A stretch of 9,381 nt of DNA from Flavobacteriales bacterium (lineage in GTDB: Bacteria; Bacteroidota; Bacteroidia; NORP154). Position numbers and translations under genes: made by a program. The notes below the pieces were generated by a model, which worked only from the letters and a program-made list of their open reading frames with translations, was not told the origin of the DNA and made no database searches. Numbering within the stretch: position 1 is the first letter of the stretch; the number at the start of each line of letters is the position of its first letter. The DNA is taken from the NCBI GenBank assembly GCA_012965625.1, contig DTSC01000277.1, forward strand, positions 1 through 9,381, read 5' to 3'. Of the stretch, positions 1 through 6,416 are shown in pieces.

Positions 1-2124
1 ATATGGTTTCCGGTTATTCCAATATTGTGGGTTGTCATTGTTTCTGTACGTATTTGGAGGACTTAGAGGATTATATGGATAAGCATCTATCTTCTTTAAA
101 GATTCCACTTTGTTATCACTTCCCCTTCCCAAGGTTTCTCCAAATTTGTTCATGTCTCCATAAGTACTGGACCATAATGATGAACTGTTTTGCCCCAAAA
201 GTATCTTCTGTGATTTGTCACCAGTAATTGAATCCGGTTCAGGCTCAATCTCAATCTCAATCTCTGGTTCTGGTTCTGGCTTTGGTTCGGGTTCTGGCTC
301 CGATTCAGGTTTTGGCTCCGATTCAGGTTCTGGCTCCGGTTGTGGTTCAGGATCTAGCTCTGGTTGTGGTTCTGGCTCCGGCTCCGGTTGTGGTGCCGGT
401 ATAGGCTCCTGCTCAGGTTCTGGTGGTTTTAAGGCAAGGGTATTTTGTGTGATTTCTTCAATGTGTCTTTGTATAATATCTGTTGAACCAATCCGTGAAT
501 TTAGCTTTGCAGAGAGCTCAAAATCATCTTCTGCCTCAACATATTTTGCCAGGTTGGTAAGATCTATAATTTCTTTATGGGCAGTGCTCTCGCCAAGTTT
601 ATATTCAATTGTGTAGGCGCTTCCTGATGGCAATGCAACCAAATAATGGCCTGTAGCTGAATTAGATTTGAATGTGCCATAAGGTTCGTTGCTTGTTGTG
701 TTTGTAACAACAATTTCTGCTTCAACAAACCTGCCGTTGTTTTTAATTGCCCCCTTAATTAAAGCAAGGGCTGGCTGATCTCCAAGGATACCTGGTTCTA
801 CCTGGTAAACATCCTGCATACCCTTTCCCTCATTTTTTGTTGAAGAGAAATATGCTCTTTCACCATTTGGAGTAACGGTATAATATAGATCATCATTGGG
901 GGTATTTATGGGAGGGCCAATATTGGAGGCCTTTTGCCATTTGTCATCTTCAAGCTTTGCAAAGAAGATATCATATCCTCCCATACTATTGTGTCCTTTT
1001 GAGCTAAAAAACAACCATTCTCCACTGGCATGTATGAAAGGGGAATTTTCATCATAGGCGGTGTTTACTCCTTCTCCTAGATTCTCCACATCTCCCCAGA
1101 CATTTCCATCTTTAAGGGTAGCTTTGTAGATGTCCTTTCCTCCAAGACCACCGGGGCGATCTGAGGAGAAATACATGGTTTTTCCATCTGCCGCAAGGCT
1201 TGCATGCCCTTCCCAGCTACCGGTGTTTATTCCTTCTATCCTTACTGGAGGCTCCCATAATTTCTTTTTCAGATGACTCACATAAATATCTCCTCCTTTT
1301 GACTCCATATAAATATATAGGCTATGTCCGTCAGGGGAAATGCCAATGACCTCTTCTCGTTCAATAGAATTTATTCTCTCACCAAGATTATCAACCTCCA
1401 TCCACTCATCTCCATTTTTATGGGTGATATAAATATCCTCATAGTATTCTCCTTCTGGATCCGGCTCTTCATAGCTGTTTCTCATTCCTCCAGTGCAACC
1501 TTTGCCTTTATAGGTATATAGCATGGTTGATTCATCATAAGATAACATTGGCCCATATTCAGCAAACACAGTGTTTACAGGAGCTCCGAGATTAATTAGA
1601 TTGTATTGGCTTGACTTATTATTTGCCATAATTGCCTTTCCGTTTTCACAATTCTCAATAAGATGTGGAATTTCTTCTTTATTGACAGCTGAGGTGCCCT
1701 TTACTTCCAATGCTTTATTGAAATACGCTATCGCTTCATCAAACTTATAATTGACCATTGAAGCTTTACCAAGATAAAATTGAATTTCTTCCAGGTCTGG
1801 TTTTAACTTATAAGCTTCTTCAAAGTAAGGAATTGCCTTTTCTTGTTGGTCATGCATAGCTAAATAGCAGATTCCTGTATAAAGTTTGTATTCGCTGACC
1901 CCAGGGTATCTCATGTCCAGCTTTAAAAAAACCAGAAGGGCCCGATCATAATCCCGTGATCCAATGAACCATTGGGCATCTTCTAAAAGTTCAGCTTCTC
2001 CGCCACCCAAAACGTATTTGGTTTCAAAAGACTTTGTTTCCTGGGAAATTCCCACAGATGACACAAAAAGAATCAACCAAAATACAGCGAGTAATTTCTT
2101 TATGTATATTATTCTATCTTTCAT
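1..2124 (-). CDS. TPR / PD40 beta-propeller / CRD envelope protein with Pro-Glu linker (3' end beyond window)
   Basis: The frame is open from the ATG at 2124-2122 to the left edge (708 codons), so the C-terminus is missing. Residues 1 to about 27 form a Sec signal peptide (KK, then a hydrophobic stretch LLAVFWLILFV, ending GISQ) without a lipobox Cys. About three TPR units follow (46-146; e.g. YDRALLVFLKL, KAIPYFEEAYKLKP, FDEAIAYFNKALE). Residues 175-440 look like WD40-like PD40 propeller blades: SLYIYMESKGGDIYV, YFSSDRPGGLGGKDIY at 318, LFFSSKGHNSMGGYDIFF near 371 and AYFSSTKNEGKGMQDVY near 425. Residues 456-525 resemble a carboxypeptidase-regulatory-like (CRD) beta-sandwich. A Pro-Glu repeat (568-630) and an Asn/Ser/Pro-rich tail follow. 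Signal peptide-TPR-PD40-CRD is the order in PorE-type T9SS/gliding proteins, which end in an OmpA peptidoglycan-binding domain. That domain is not seen here but could lie outside the window. An envelope location is inferred; the exact role is unknown. Confidence 0.9.
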   Translation of the reverse strand, partial: MKDRIIYIKKLLAVFWLILFVSSVGISQETKSFETKYVLGGGEAELLEDAQWFIGSRDYDRALLVFLKLDMRYPGVSEYKLYTGICYLAMHDQQEKAIPYFEEAYKLKPDLEEIQFYLGKASMVNYKFDEAIAYFNKALEVKGTSAVNKEEIPHLIENCENGKAIMANNKSSQYNLINLGAPVNTVFAEYGPMLSYDESTMLYTYKGKGCTGGMRNSYEEPDPEGEYYEDIYITHKNGDEWMEVDNLGERINSIEREEVIGISPDGHSLYIYMESKGGDIYVSHLKKKLWEPPVRIEGINTGSWEGHASLAADGKTMYFSSDRPGGLGGKDIYKATLKDGNVWGDVENLGEGVNTAYDENSPFIHASGEWLFFSSKGHNSMGGYDIFFAKLEDDKWQKASNIGPPINTPNDDLYYTVTPNGERAYFSSTKNEGKGMQDVYQVEPGILGDQPALALIKGAIKNNGRFVEAEIVVTNTTSNEPYGTFKSNSATGHYLVALPSGSAYTIEYKLGESTAHKEIIDLTNLAKYVEAEDDFELSAKLNSRIGSTDIIQRHIEEITQNTLALKPPEPEQEPIPAPQPEPEPEPQPELDPEPQPEPEPESEPKPESEPEPEPKPEPEPEIEIEIEPEPDSITGDKSQKILLGQNSSSLWSSTYGDMNKFGETLGRGSDNKVESLKKIDAYPYNPLSPPNTYRNNDNPQYWNNRKPY
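235..423 (-). repeat. Imperfect hexanucleotide repeat encoding a Pro-Glu linker
   Basis: On the plus strand this stretch is built from variants of ggttct and ggctcc. Read on the minus strand in the frame of the envelope protein it gives alternating Pro-Glu dipeptides with occasional Gln, Lys, Ser, Asp, Ala and Ile, ending in an Ile-Glu run (residues 568-630). Six-base units add two codons, so unit gain or loss keeps the frame. Extended, acidic, proline-rich segments of this sort act as stiff spacers in periplasmic proteins such as TonB. A spacer role here is inference. Confidence 0.85.
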
Positions 2125-2139
2125 GAATGGAGGTGCTCT

Positions 2140-2167
2140 CAAAAATAGTTGTGATAAATACAAACAA
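2140..2167 (-). promoter_or_regulatory. Bacteroidota-type promoter of the TPR/PD40 gene
   Basis: On the minus strand TTG (2167-2165) is followed after 17 bases by TATTTTTG (2147-2140), an exact TAnnTTTG -7 element with a fitting -33 element. The -7 box ends only 15 bases before the ATG at 2124, so the leader would be about 8-10 bases. This suggests that the gene is transcribed separately from the yihY-like gene upstream. The 99-base gap 2125-2223 holds nothing else I can support. Confidence 0.6.
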
Positions 2168-2223
2168 AAAAGCCGGAAATGTTCTCATCAGATTGAATTA
2201 AACGATTACGAAAGTACAACTTT

Positions 2224-3156
2224 TTAAGAAGAAACAGGGCGATCCGCTTTGGCCTTATCAATACTGACATTAAGCTCAAAACCTATTAGCAAGATTGCAG
2301 AATTAAAATGCAACCACAGCATAATCACCATTAGAGTACCTATAGAGCCATAGAGTTTATTGTATTGGCCAAAGTTATTTACGAAGTATGAAAACCCCAA
2401 TGAGGTTACAATGGTTAGCATAGTGGCCAGGGTTGATCCCGCAGAAATAAAACGCCATCTGGATTCTTTTGAAGGGCCCAGATAGTATAGGAACGAGATG
2501 GCAGAAAAGATTAAAGCGAGGATGGTGACCCATTTTCCTATAATCAGAAGAAAATAGGTGATATCAATATTCAGAAGACCTTTATGAATCAGAAAATCCA
2601 TTGCAAGCTCACTAAAGATTATTAGTAAGATTGCAGTAATTAACAGGGATGATAAAATTACTGTTAATAAAAGTGCAATCAACCGCTGCATAAGAGCAGA
2701 TCTGGGAGCTGTTTTATAGGAGGTGTTGAATGCATTGATCATAGAATTAACCCCGTTTGTTGCAAAAAAGAGAGCCATGATGAAACCTAAGGAAAGCAAG
2801 CCACCTCGCCTTTGAATTACCAGGTCCTCAACTGTAGTACTAATCGTTTCATATGCATTCTTTGGCATTATTTCCTCAAGAAGCATTAATAGTTCTTCCT
2901 GGAAGTTGTCAATGGGGATGTATGGAATTAAGGTGAATAAAAAGATAATTCCAGGAAATAGTGCAAGAATATAGTTAAATGCCAGTGAAGAGGCCCTGAT
3001 CAGAATTGCTCCCTTTTTTAGGCTTTGAATAAAGAACCTTATCACCTCATACAATGCCATGCCGTCAAACCCAGGAACAACTAATTGTTTTGATGTATTT
3101 ACAATTAAAATGAAAGGTTTTGATTGCTTTATGTGTAGTTTCAGCTTTGTCAGCAT
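2224..3156 (-). CDS. YihY/virulence factor BrkB family inner-membrane protein
   Basis: This 310-residue protein has about six membrane segments, at roughly 57-80, 118-138, 158-183, 200-226, 236-258 and 270-296. Family hallmarks are the N-terminal RASSLAFNYILALFPGIIF, the mid-protein FFATNGVNSMINAFN, and the C-terminal LYGSIGTLMVIMLWLHF followed by GFELN. The PGFDGMALYEVIRFF stretch at 29-42 is typical of Bacteroidota members and supports the upstream ATG over Met33. Length fits the family. The family was once called ribonuclease BN, but that assignment was an error; the biochemical function is not established, and a transporter-like role is a guess. It lies 108 bases downstream of the methyltransferase gene and 99 bases upstream of the TPR/PD40 gene. 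I saw no strong promoter just before it, so read-through from the GT2-methyltransferase unit is possible. Confidence 0.9.
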   Translation of the reverse strand: MLTKLKLHIKQSKPFILIVNTSKQLVVPGFDGMALYEVIRFFIQSLKKGAILIRASSLAFNYILALFPGIIFLFTLIPYIPIDNFQEELLMLLEEIMPKNAYETISTTVEDLVIQRRGGLLSLGFIMALFFATNGVNSMINAFNTSYKTAPRSALMQRLIALLLTVILSSLLITAILLIIFSELAMDFLIHKGLLNIDITYFLLIIGKWVTILALIFSAISFLYYLGPSKESRWRFISAGSTLATMLTIVTSLGFSYFVNNFGQYNKLYGSIGTLMVIMLWLHFNSAILLIGFELNVSIDKAKADRPVSS

Positions 3157-3264
3157 CTTGGATTGCTTAAAGAATAACTAAGTCGCGGTTTCATTTTATC
3201 TTGCAATGAAGACTCTCGTTTGTCTTGAAAAGATGTTTATTTCAACAGAAGGCCAATAATTTTC

Positions 3265-4011
3265 TTATTTGTTTTTCTTCCAGCACAAAAGTAAAGATAC
3301 TCCAAAAGGAAATTTGATTTTACTTTTTAAAATAAGGCTTTCCACAGAGAATAGTTTAAAAAATAAATTGTTAAGTTGACTTGCTTTAAAGAGGCTGAAA
3401 TCTGAGCCGCTTCCAGATCTGTATCGATGAAAAGAAAACAGCTTTCCAAGAGTTCGGACCAAAGTAATGGGAATAAAAAAGATGAAGTTAAAGTAAGATC
3501 GAAAGATGATATTGCCTTCATTTATGAATAAAGCAGTCAATTCTTTTAAGTTATATCTCCTGAAATGTTGGTTTACCTCATCGTGTATGCTCCACAAGAA
3601 CATAAAAGCTGGAACGGTTACAAATACCAATCCTTCACTTTTGCAGACTCGTTTTAATTCTTTAACAGCAGAGGTGTCATCGTCAATATGTTCAATTACA
3701 TCAAATGCACATACCAGATCAAATTGATTGTTTTCAAAAGGGAGATCAGTGCCACTGGCATTGACAACTTCTAATTTAAGCTCTGATGTTAAAAAATTAC
3801 AGCATTCTTCATCAGGTTCTACAGAGACTACGTCTCCTAAGGATGATAGTAATTCTGAAGTATGACCTGTTGCAACGCCAACATTCAGGATCTTAAGGGG
3901 TCTTTGTGAAACCTGTTTTTTTAAAAGACTAAGAATAATTTTGTTTCTTCCTTTAAACCACCAATGTTCTCTTTCTAGTTTGTAATACTCTTTGTAGTAT
4001 TCAGCTTTCAT
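3265..4011 (-). CDS. Class I SAM-dependent methyltransferase
   Basis: This 248-residue protein has a Rossmann-type methyltransferase core (about 38-160). Motif I is ILNVGVATGHT (41-51). An acidic residue ends strand 2 (VVSVEPD, Glu65), GTDLPF lies at 87-92, and motif II is FDLVCAFDVIEHI (97-109), followed by VFVTVPAFMFLWS. The N-terminal YYKLEREHWWFKGRNKII is typical of methyltransferases found in glycan and glycosyltransferase loci. A hydrophobic patch near 174-186 (FNFIFFIPITLV) could touch the membrane. The start codon overlaps the stop of the GT2 gene by ATGA, so the two are translationally coupled. The substrate is probably a sugar or lipid-linked glycan, inferred only from the neighbour. 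Motif I departs from the usual DxGCGxG (Asn for Asp, Val-Ala for Cys-Gly), but the second half of the core is intact. Confidence 0.87.
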   Translation of the reverse strand: MKAEYYKEYYKLEREHWWFKGRNKIILSLLKKQVSQRPLKILNVGVATGHTSELLSSLGDVVSVEPDEECCNFLTSELKLEVVNASGTDLPFENNQFDLVCAFDVIEHIDDDTSAVKELKRVCKSEGLVFVTVPAFMFLWSIHDEVNQHFRRYNLKELTALFINEGNIIFRSYFNFIFFIPITLVRTLGKLFSFHRYRSGSGSDFSLFKASQLNNLFFKLFSVESLILKSKIKFPFGVSLLLCWKKNK

Positions 4012-4934
4012 TCCTGCTTATCAAAAAACCGGTCCTTGATAATGTATTTAGGCCGATTACGGGCTTCATTATAAATTCTGAGCACATATTCACCTATTAG
4101 TCCAATTGAGATCAGCTGAACACCACTAAAAAGGGTTATAGCCAGAATTAAAGTAGTAAATCCTTCCGGAACATCTCCTAACACAATTTTTTTATAGATT
4201 ACGAATCCCAAATAAATCAGGGAAACACTAATTGATGCAAATCCCAGAAAGGTGATAAGCTTTACAGGAAAATTACTGAAACTAAAAAGGCCATTATAAG
4301 CCAGTTCAAATAATTTTCTTAAAGTATATTTAGGTTTGCCAGAGTGCCTTTTTTCTCTTTCGCACTTTATTCCTATTTGCTTAAATCCAATCCAGCTTCT
4401 TGTTCCGCGAAGGAAGATGCTTTGTTCGGCACTTGAGAGTATATGTTGCACCGCATTCTTTTTCATCATACAGAAATCACCACTATCAAGATTTATAGGT
4501 GTGCTCGAAACAGACCTTAAGATTCGATAGTAAATCCAATAGGCAAATTTTAATAGGAGATTCTCTTTCCTCTTTTTCCGGATTGCATATACAATATCAT
4601 ACCCTTCTTGGATCTTTGCGTAAAACTCTTTTAGTAGCTCTGGAGGATCCTGAAGGTCTCCATCCATTAAACAGACAAGATCACCCGAAGCATGTGTCAA
4701 GCCTGCGAGATAAGCCGGCTGCTGACCAAAATTTCTGCTTAACGACAGGATTTTTATTCTCTCGTTATTATTTCTATGAGCCAATAGCTGCTCAAGGCTG
4801 GAATCAGTACTGCCATCGTCAACGAAAATAATTTCATAGTTTTCATCAAGGGTTTTAACATTAGTGATTATCCTTTCCAGCAAGACATCAATATTTTCCT
4901 TTTCATTAAATATGGGGATGACTACAGAAATCAT
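4008..4934 (-). CDS. GT2-family polyprenyl-phosphate glycosyltransferase (DPM/GtrB/ArnC-like)
   Basis: This 308-residue protein begins with a GT-A catalytic domain: VVIPIFNEKENI (4-15), FVDDGSTDSS (37-46), LSRNFGQQPAYLAGL (65-79) and the metal-binding LMDGDLQDPPEL (89-100), where DGD is the DXD-like motif. RHSGKPKYTLRKL (196-208) matches the conserved RxxGxSKY-type segment. Two C-terminal membrane helices follow (about 225-247 and 260-284), then a short basic tail. This plan is that of enzymes that move a sugar from a nucleotide donor to undecaprenyl or dolichyl phosphate at the cytoplasmic face. The sugar cannot be read from the sequence. No GtrA-like flippase gene is nearby. It is coupled by a 4-base overlap to the downstream methyltransferase gene, and has its own -7 element upstream. 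Confidence 0.92.
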   Translation of the reverse strand: MISVVIPIFNEKENIDVLLERIITNVKTLDENYEIIFVDDGSTDSSLEQLLAHRNNNERIKILSLSRNFGQQPAYLAGLTHASGDLVCLMDGDLQDPPELLKEFYAKIQEGYDIVYAIRKKRKENLLLKFAYWIYYRILRSVSSTPINLDSGDFCMMKKNAVQHILSSAEQSIFLRGTRSWIGFKQIGIKCEREKRHSGKPKYTLRKLFELAYNGLFSFSNFPVKLITFLGFASISVSLIYLGFVIYKKIVLGDVPEGFTTLILAITLFSGVQLISIGLIGEYVLRIYNEARNRPKYIIKDRFFDKQE

Positions 4935-4966
4935 AAATGGAAAATAATGAGATGGGTTAGTTTTTG

Positions 4967-4974
4967 CAAAGATA
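4967..4974 (-). promoter_or_regulatory. -7 element (TATCTTTG) upstream of the GT2-methyltransferase pair
   Basis: The minus strand reads TATCTTTG, an exact match to the Bacteroidota -7 consensus TAnnTTTG, ending 32 bases before the GT2 ATG. No TTG lies at the ideal upstream distance (the nearest are 9 and 28 bases away), so the -33 part is weak. It sits in the 80-base gap after nadC, which suggests that the pair can be transcribed on its own. Confidence 0.45.
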
Positions 4975-5014
4975 TTTAAAATACAAAGAGAATTATTCTT
5001 GACAAAAGAGCAGG

Positions 5015-5854
5015 TTAAGAGATCTTGGCATTTAAACTGATATCCATATTGCCGGCACTGTGGATAATAGCGCCTGCCGAGATATAATCTACACCTGTTT
5101 CAGCAATTTCCCGGACATTATTTATAGTTATTCCACCTGTTGCTTCAGTTTCCATGCTGTTTTTTATCAATACTACTGCCTGTTTTAATTCAGCCACAGA
5201 GAAATTGTCCAGCATAATTCTGTCAAATTTGCCAATTCTTAATATTTCTCCTACATCCTCTAAGGTTCGTGCTTCTATACAAGTTTTTAGTTGCATGTTT
5301 TTGGATTGCAGGTATTTCAAGGTTCCGGTAATAGCGTTTTCAATACCTCCAGAAAAATCGATATGATTGTCTTTAATCATAATCATATCATACAAGCCAA
5401 ATCTATGATTTTCGCCGCCACCGATTTTTACAGCAAGTTTTTCAAAGTATCGAAAATTGGGCGTTGTTTTCCTCGTATCCAGGATCTTGGCTTTCAGGTC
5501 TTCAACCCTCATAGCCATTTCATTCGTCTTACTTGCTATGGCACTCATCCTTTGCATGCAATTCAAGACCATTCGCTCACCTTTGAGGATTGACCTGGCT
5601 GGTCCAGAGATACTCATAACAACATCTCCAAATCCAACTTTTTGTCCATCTGGGTAATGGGCTTTGCATTCTATCTTCTCATCAATTTTTCCAAAGATCT
5701 TCTTGGCAATATCAAGTCCGGCGATTACACCCTTTTGCTTAACAATAATTTCGGCCATGCCAGATGCGTTCTCATCAATGCAGGCAAGGGAGGTATGGTC
5801 TCCATCACCTATATCTTCTTCTAATGCTGCACTTATGAATTCGTCGAGATTCAT
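5015..5854 (-). CDS. nadC: Nicotinate-nucleotide pyrophosphorylase (carboxylating), quinolinate phosphoribosyltransferase
   Basis: The 279-residue length is normal for NadC, which turns quinolinate and PRPP into nicotinate mononucleotide, CO2 and pyrophosphate in de novo NAD synthesis in the cytosol. Signature segments occur in the expected order: EEDIGDGDHTS (12-22), KGERMVLNCMQRMSAIAS (91-108), ILDTRKTTPNFR (124-135) with the substrate-binding Arg-Lys pair, KIGGGENHRFGLYD (143-156), IKDNHI (160-165), IEAR (193-196), IMLDNF (213-218), EATGGI (237-242) and YISAGAIIHSA (257-267). No key residue appears to be missing. The start gives the usual N-terminus. It lies 45 bases after the DUF4783 gene, with no clear promoter between, so the two are probably one transcript. 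nadA and nadB are not in the window. Confidence 0.97.
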   Translation of the reverse strand: MNLDEFISAALEEDIGDGDHTSLACIDENASGMAEIIVKQKGVIAGLDIAKKIFGKIDEKIECKAHYPDGQKVGFGDVVMSISGPARSILKGERMVLNCMQRMSAIASKTNEMAMRVEDLKAKILDTRKTTPNFRYFEKLAVKIGGGENHRFGLYDMIMIKDNHIDFSGGIENAITGTLKYLQSKNMQLKTCIEARTLEDVGEILRIGKFDRIMLDNFSVAELKQAVVLIKNSMETEATGGITINNVREIAETGVDYISAGAIIHSAGNMDISLNAKIS

Positions 5855-5899
5855 TAGACAAAAATTAGGTGATTAAATAAGAAAGACGAAAGCAATGTA

Positions 5900-6307
5900 T
5901 CAGCGGTCTTTTTCTTCACTATTCAGGCTGAATTCATGAATGATATAGGAGGCTCCCTTCTGCTTCATATAGAAATAGGCCCTGAAAGATCCCTTGTCGG
6001 TAACCAGGTTACCAATGGTGTATTTAGCTCCATCTTTTGACGAACCTTTATGCAGCGTTGTATAAGATTTGGGATTATTCTTTGTGAAAAAGTCACGCAG
6101 GATCAGTTCAGATTGGGCTTTGCTATATACTCCTTCATTACCAGGAATGTTTAGGTCAATGCTATTGCAGAACAGCTTAGTTAGCTCTTTTGCATTACCA
6201 ACTTTTATCGCTACTTCAATGCTTGAGGAAATGTCCTTTTCAGTTTGTCCGAAGGAAGTTTGAATCAGGAACCCCCCAACAATTAATATGCTCAATACTT
6301 GTTTCAT
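5900..6307 (-). CDS. DUF4783 family small secreted protein
   Basis: This 135-residue protein starts with a Sec signal peptide (MKQVLSILIVGGFLIQTSFG, likely cleaved before Gln21). The mature part, about 115 residues, has the pattern ISSSIEVAIKVGNAKELTKLF, then the VYSKAQSELILRDFF segment, and a C-terminal run of beta-strands (YTIGNLVTDKGSFRAYFYMKQ, YIIHEFSLN). This suits an NTF2-like cone fold, as in DUF4783 (SnoaL-like) proteins of Bacteroidota, which from memory often sit beside nadC. No lipobox is present, so a soluble periplasmic product is likely. No catalytic function is known to me for the family. It is 45 bases upstream of nadC and follows a -7 element in the gap after the GT4 gene. 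Why it travels with nadC is unexplained. Confidence 0.82.
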   Translation of the reverse strand: MKQVLSILIVGGFLIQTSFGQTEKDISSSIEVAIKVGNAKELTKLFCNSIDLNIPGNEGVYSKAQSELILRDFFTKNNPKSYTTLHKGSSKDGAKYTIGNLVTDKGSFRAYFYMKQKGASYIIHEFSLNSEEKDR

Positions 6308-6372
6308 CTGTTAAGTTCTAATGTTTATTCAATAATTAAGCCAGATGTTTTGATAACAAATCAACATTATAG

Positions 6373-6380
6373 CAAACTTA
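6373..6380 (-). promoter_or_regulatory. -7 element (TAAGTTTG) upstream of the DUF4783-nadC unit
   Basis: The minus strand reads TAAGTTTG, an exact TAnnTTTG match, in the 109-base gap between the GT4 stop and the DUF4783 start. The leader to the ATG at 6307 would be about 58 bases. The -33 region lacks a clear TTG at the usual spacing, so this is a candidate only. Confidence 0.45.
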
Positions 6381-6416
6381 GTAAAATATACTGTTAATAG
6401 CCTATAGTTTAATTGC

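Noticed and set aside
235..423. CRISPR-like or intergenic satellite repeat
   Set aside because: The units are 6 bases with no spacers, and they are in-frame coding sequence for Pro-Glu.
215..616. Plus-strand open frame encoding a Ser-Gly repeat protein
   Set aside because: It is the antisense shadow of the Pro-Glu linker. The opposite frame is open for 708 codons with a signal peptide, TPR, propeller and CRD features.
1324..2227. Plus-strand open frames at 1324-1521 and 1964-2227
   Set aside because: Both lie mostly or wholly antisense to well-supported coding sequence and show no recognisable domains.
3157..3264. Terminator or promoter in the gap between the methyltransferase and yihY-like genes
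   Set aside because: Only a 5-base inverted repeat (AAGAC/GTCTT) without a T tract, and a poor -7 match (TAGTTATT), were found; neither is convincing.
4336..4831. Plus-strand open frames antisense to the GT2 gene
   Set aside because: The minus frame has every GT2 motif; the antisense peptides show no family features.
5154..5876. Several plus-strand open frames over nadC
   Set aside because: They are shadows of nadC, whose motifs are complete and in order.
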